Part shown: piece after piece, positions 62,327 through 64,000 of the stretch | Position numbering within the stretch: the stretch's first letter is position 1 | Layout: every line of letters begins with the position of its first letter | NCBI RefSeq assembly: GCF_006442315.1 | Contig: NZ_VFVY01000004.1 | Location: forward strand, 248,001-312,000 | Direction: 5' to 3' | Length of the DNA: 64,000 nucleotides | Origin: Mesorhizobium sp. B2-3-4 | Lineage (GTDB): Bacteria; Pseudomonadota; Alphaproteobacteria; Rhizobiales; Rhizobiaceae | Notes under the pieces: model-generated | Told to the model about the DNA's origin: nothing | What the model saw: only the letters and a program-made list of their open reading frames with translations | Databases searched by the model: none | Program-made: the position numbers and the translations under genes

Positions 62327-62361
62327 TTGGGGCATCCTCGTCTTTTGTTTGTCTGTCTTCG

Positions 62362-62383
62362 TTAGCGGGCGGAATGCCGCTAA
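62362..62383. promoter_or_regulatory. Inverted repeat in acpP leader
   Basis: TTAGCGG (62362-62368) pairs with CCGCTAA (62377-62383), 36 bp upstream of acpP (read on the minus strand). It could be an operator or a leader structure. Confidence 0.35.
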
Positions 62384-62538
62384 TCAAGCTGAAAGATGGT
62401 CCTGTCGGAAACGCAACGACTGCGGACCGGTTTTTGCCCGAACCGCCGGGTTGCGGGCCGCATTACACGAAAAATAGCCGAGGTCCAAGCCGAAATGGTC
62501 GGTTTTCACAGCGCGGCGATGTTGCCGGCGGACCTCGC

Positions 62539-63276
62539 TCAGATCATCGCCATACCGCCATTCACGTGAATGGTCTGCCCGGTCACGTAGGCGGCCTCGT
62601 TCGAAGCCAGATAAGCAACGGCGGACGCCACTTCGGCGCTGGTGCCCATGCGCTTGGTGGGGATCGCCGCCATGATCGCCTCCTTCTGCTTGTCGTTGAG
62701 CTTGTCGGTCATCGCCGATTCGATGAAGCCCGGGGCGACGCAGTTGACGGTGATGTTGCGGGTCGCGATCTCCTGCGCCAGCGATTTGGAAAAGCCGATC
62801 ATGCCGGCCTTGGAGGCACAGTAGTTGGCCTGGCCCGGATTGCCGGTCACGCCGACCACCGAAGTGATGTTGATGATGCGGCCATGACGGCGGCGCATCA
62901 TCGGATGGGTCAGTTCGCGGGTCAGCCGGAAAACGGCGGTGAGGTTGACCTCCAGCACCGTATCCCAGTCCGCGTCCGACATGCGCACGAACAGGCCATC
63001 CTTGGTGATGCCGGCATTGTTGACCAGGATGTCGACGCCCTCGAGATCGGCCTCGGCCTTCTGGCCGAGCGCCTTGACTTCGTCACGGTTCGACAAGTTG
63101 GCCGGGAACAGCTTGACCCGGTCGCCCAGTTCGGAGGCCAGCGTCTCCAGTTTCTCGACGCGCGTGCCGTGCAGGCCGACGATCGCGCCCTGCGCGTGCA
63201 GCACCCTGGCGATCGCCTCGCCGATGCCCCCCGATGCGCCGGTGACAAGCGCCTTGCGGCCAGTCAGTTCGAACAT
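62539..63276 (-). CDS. fabG: 3-oxoacyl-ACP reductase
   Basis: 245 residues, NADPH-dependent SDR. TGASGGIG near residue 12, NNAGITKDGLF and the catalytic Ser-Tyr-Lys in ITSVVGVTGNPGQANYCASK. ATG 63276 is the family start. It sits between fabD and acpP, the standard fab gene cluster. Confidence 0.97.
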   Translation of the reverse strand: MFELTGRKALVTGASGGIGEAIARVLHAQGAIVGLHGTRVEKLETLASELGDRVKLFPANLSNRDEVKALGQKAEADLEGVDILVNNAGITKDGLFVRMSDADWDTVLEVNLTAVFRLTRELTHPMMRRRHGRIINITSVVGVTGNPGQANYCASKAGMIGFSKSLAQEIATRNITVNCVAPGFIESAMTDKLNDKQKEAIMAAIPTKRMGTSAEVASAVAYLASNEAAYVTGQTIHVNGGMAMI

Positions 63277-63332
63277 TTTTGTCTCCAGGTTGAGAAGAGG
63301 GCACCCCCATAGGGATGGTATCAAATGGCGCT

Positions 63333-64000
63333 TTATGCAAGCGCCGCCAATGCCGCCTCGACCTCGGCCGAGGAACCCACCGAGGCGGTGGCGATGTCGC
63401 GGTTGATGCGGCGAGCCAGCCCGGACAGCACCTTGCCGGCACCGATCTCGTAGAGCGTGGTGACGCCGTTGGCGCCGAACCATTCCACCGTCTCGCGCCA
63501 GCGCACCCGGCCGGTCACCTGTTCGACCAGACGCCGCGCGATCTCGTCGGGATCGGTCGACGGCTGCACCGAGACGTTGGACACGACAGGAACGACCGGC
63601 GCGGTCTTCGTCACCCCGGCAAGCGCCTCGCGCATGACATTGGCCGCGGGTGCCATCAGCGCCGAATGGAACGGCGCCGACACTTGCAGCATCAGCGCCC
63701 GCTTGGCGCCTTTTTCCGTGCACAGTTTCGCAGCCAGTTCAACCGCCGCCTTCGCACCCGATATGACCAGCTGGCCGCCGCCATTGTCGTTGGCGATCTG
63801 GCAGACCGAAGCCTTGGCCGCCTCGGCACAAGCGGCTTCGACATCGGGCTGCTCCAATCCGATGATCGCGGCCATGGCGCCCTCGCCGGCCGGCACCGCG
63901 GCCTGCATGGCGTTGCCGCGAATGCGCAATAGCCGCGCCGCGTCGGCAACCGAAATGAAGCCGGAGGCGGCGAGCGCCGAATATTCGCCCAGCGAATGGC
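63333..64000 (-). CDS. fabD: Malonyl-CoA-ACP transacylase, C-terminal part (cut by window edge)
   Basis: The frame is open at the window edge (222 codons seen). The nucleophile motif is GHSLGEYSALAA at the first residues visible, with the conserved Arg in LLRIRGNAMQAA. It loads malonyl groups on ACP. Its N-terminal part of about 90 residues lies beyond the window. It is first of the fabD-fabG-acpP-fabF run. Confidence 0.95.
   Translation of the reverse strand, partial: HSLGEYSALAASGFISVADAARLLRIRGNAMQAAVPAGEGAMAAIIGLEQPDVEAACAEAAKASVCQIANDNGGGQLVISGAKAAVELAAKLCTEKGAKRALMLQVSAPFHSALMAPAANVMREALAGVTKTAPVVPVVSNVSVQPSTDPDEIARRLVEQVTGRVRWRETVEWFGANGVTTLYEIGAGKVLSGLARRINRDIATASVGSSAEVEAALAALA

Noticed and set aside
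1..64000. Search for tRNA, rRNA, insertion sequences, prophage, attachment sites and CRISPR arrays
   Set aside because: No cloverleaf-like, transposase, integrase or repeat-spacer pattern was recognised by eye; a tRNA or Rfam scan would be needed to exclude small RNAs.

Overview
The window looks like a chromosomal piece of a high-GC alphaproteobacterium of the order Hyphomicrobiales, most likely Mesorhizobium or a close Phyllobacteriaceae relative. The reasons are the codon bias, a Ros/MucR regulator with a degenerate zinc finger, an Omp25/RopB-like porin, DUF995 and DUF2934 proteins, a Hyphomicrobiales-style envelope block (pepA-holC, lptF-lptG-lptD-surA-like-pdxA-rsmA, then gmk-yicC-mltG-fabF-acpP-fabG-fabD), and a short intergenic palindrome of the type common in rhizobial genomes. 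The genus is inferred. No rRNA, tRNA, insertion sequence, prophage or CRISPR array was recognised. The genes at both window ends (UvrD-type helicase, fabD) are cut.

Layout. 1-1.6 kb: helicase N-terminus and very small genes, including a 44-residue lipoprotein. 1.9-6.1 kb: a translationally coupled catabolic operon (diaminopropionate ammonia-lyase, an N-carbamoyl-amino-acid/allantoate-type hydrolase, an M20 amidohydrolase) divergent from an Lrp/AsnC regulator. 6.1-17.8 kb: a flavin monooxygenase, ureohydrolase, molybdopterin oxidoreductase, ABC-F ATPase, MucR, EamA transporter, a probable 2OG-Fe(II) oxygenase divergent from a LysR regulator, DinB, a GST and a DUF2934 protein. 18-25.3 kb: ndk, a SnoaL-like protein divergent from an XRE regulator over two identical operator-like palindromes, then moaE-moaD-pgsA and uvrC plus a short-chain dehydrogenase. 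25.7-34.3 kb: a porin, GST, a histone-H1-like Lys/Ala protein, a small winged-helix regulator behind a 33-bp nested palindrome, EamA/TetR, rlmJ, and a second TetR divergent from an AhpD-like exported protein over two palindromes.

34.5-47.7 kb is the most distinctive part: a cell-surface carbohydrate region. It holds a UDP-xylose-synthase-like decarboxylase, a GalE epimerase, a three-part lipid-linked glycosylation set (GT39 transferase, LPG-synthase-like membrane protein, GtrB/ArnC-like GT2), a BcsA-like GT2, and a GH26-like hydrolase. Interleaved are two DUF995 paralogues and three small predicted lipoproteins sharing a C-terminal C-x-PSGFGQ-x3-C motif. These lipoproteins are the best candidates for something undescribed.

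47.7-64 kb is housekeeping: holC and pepA, LPS export (lptF, lptG, lptD) with a SurA-like chaperone, pdxA and rsmA, then on the opposite strand gmk, yicC, mltG and the fatty-acid genes. Several divergent promoters carry clean palindromes that predict specific regulator-operator pairs.
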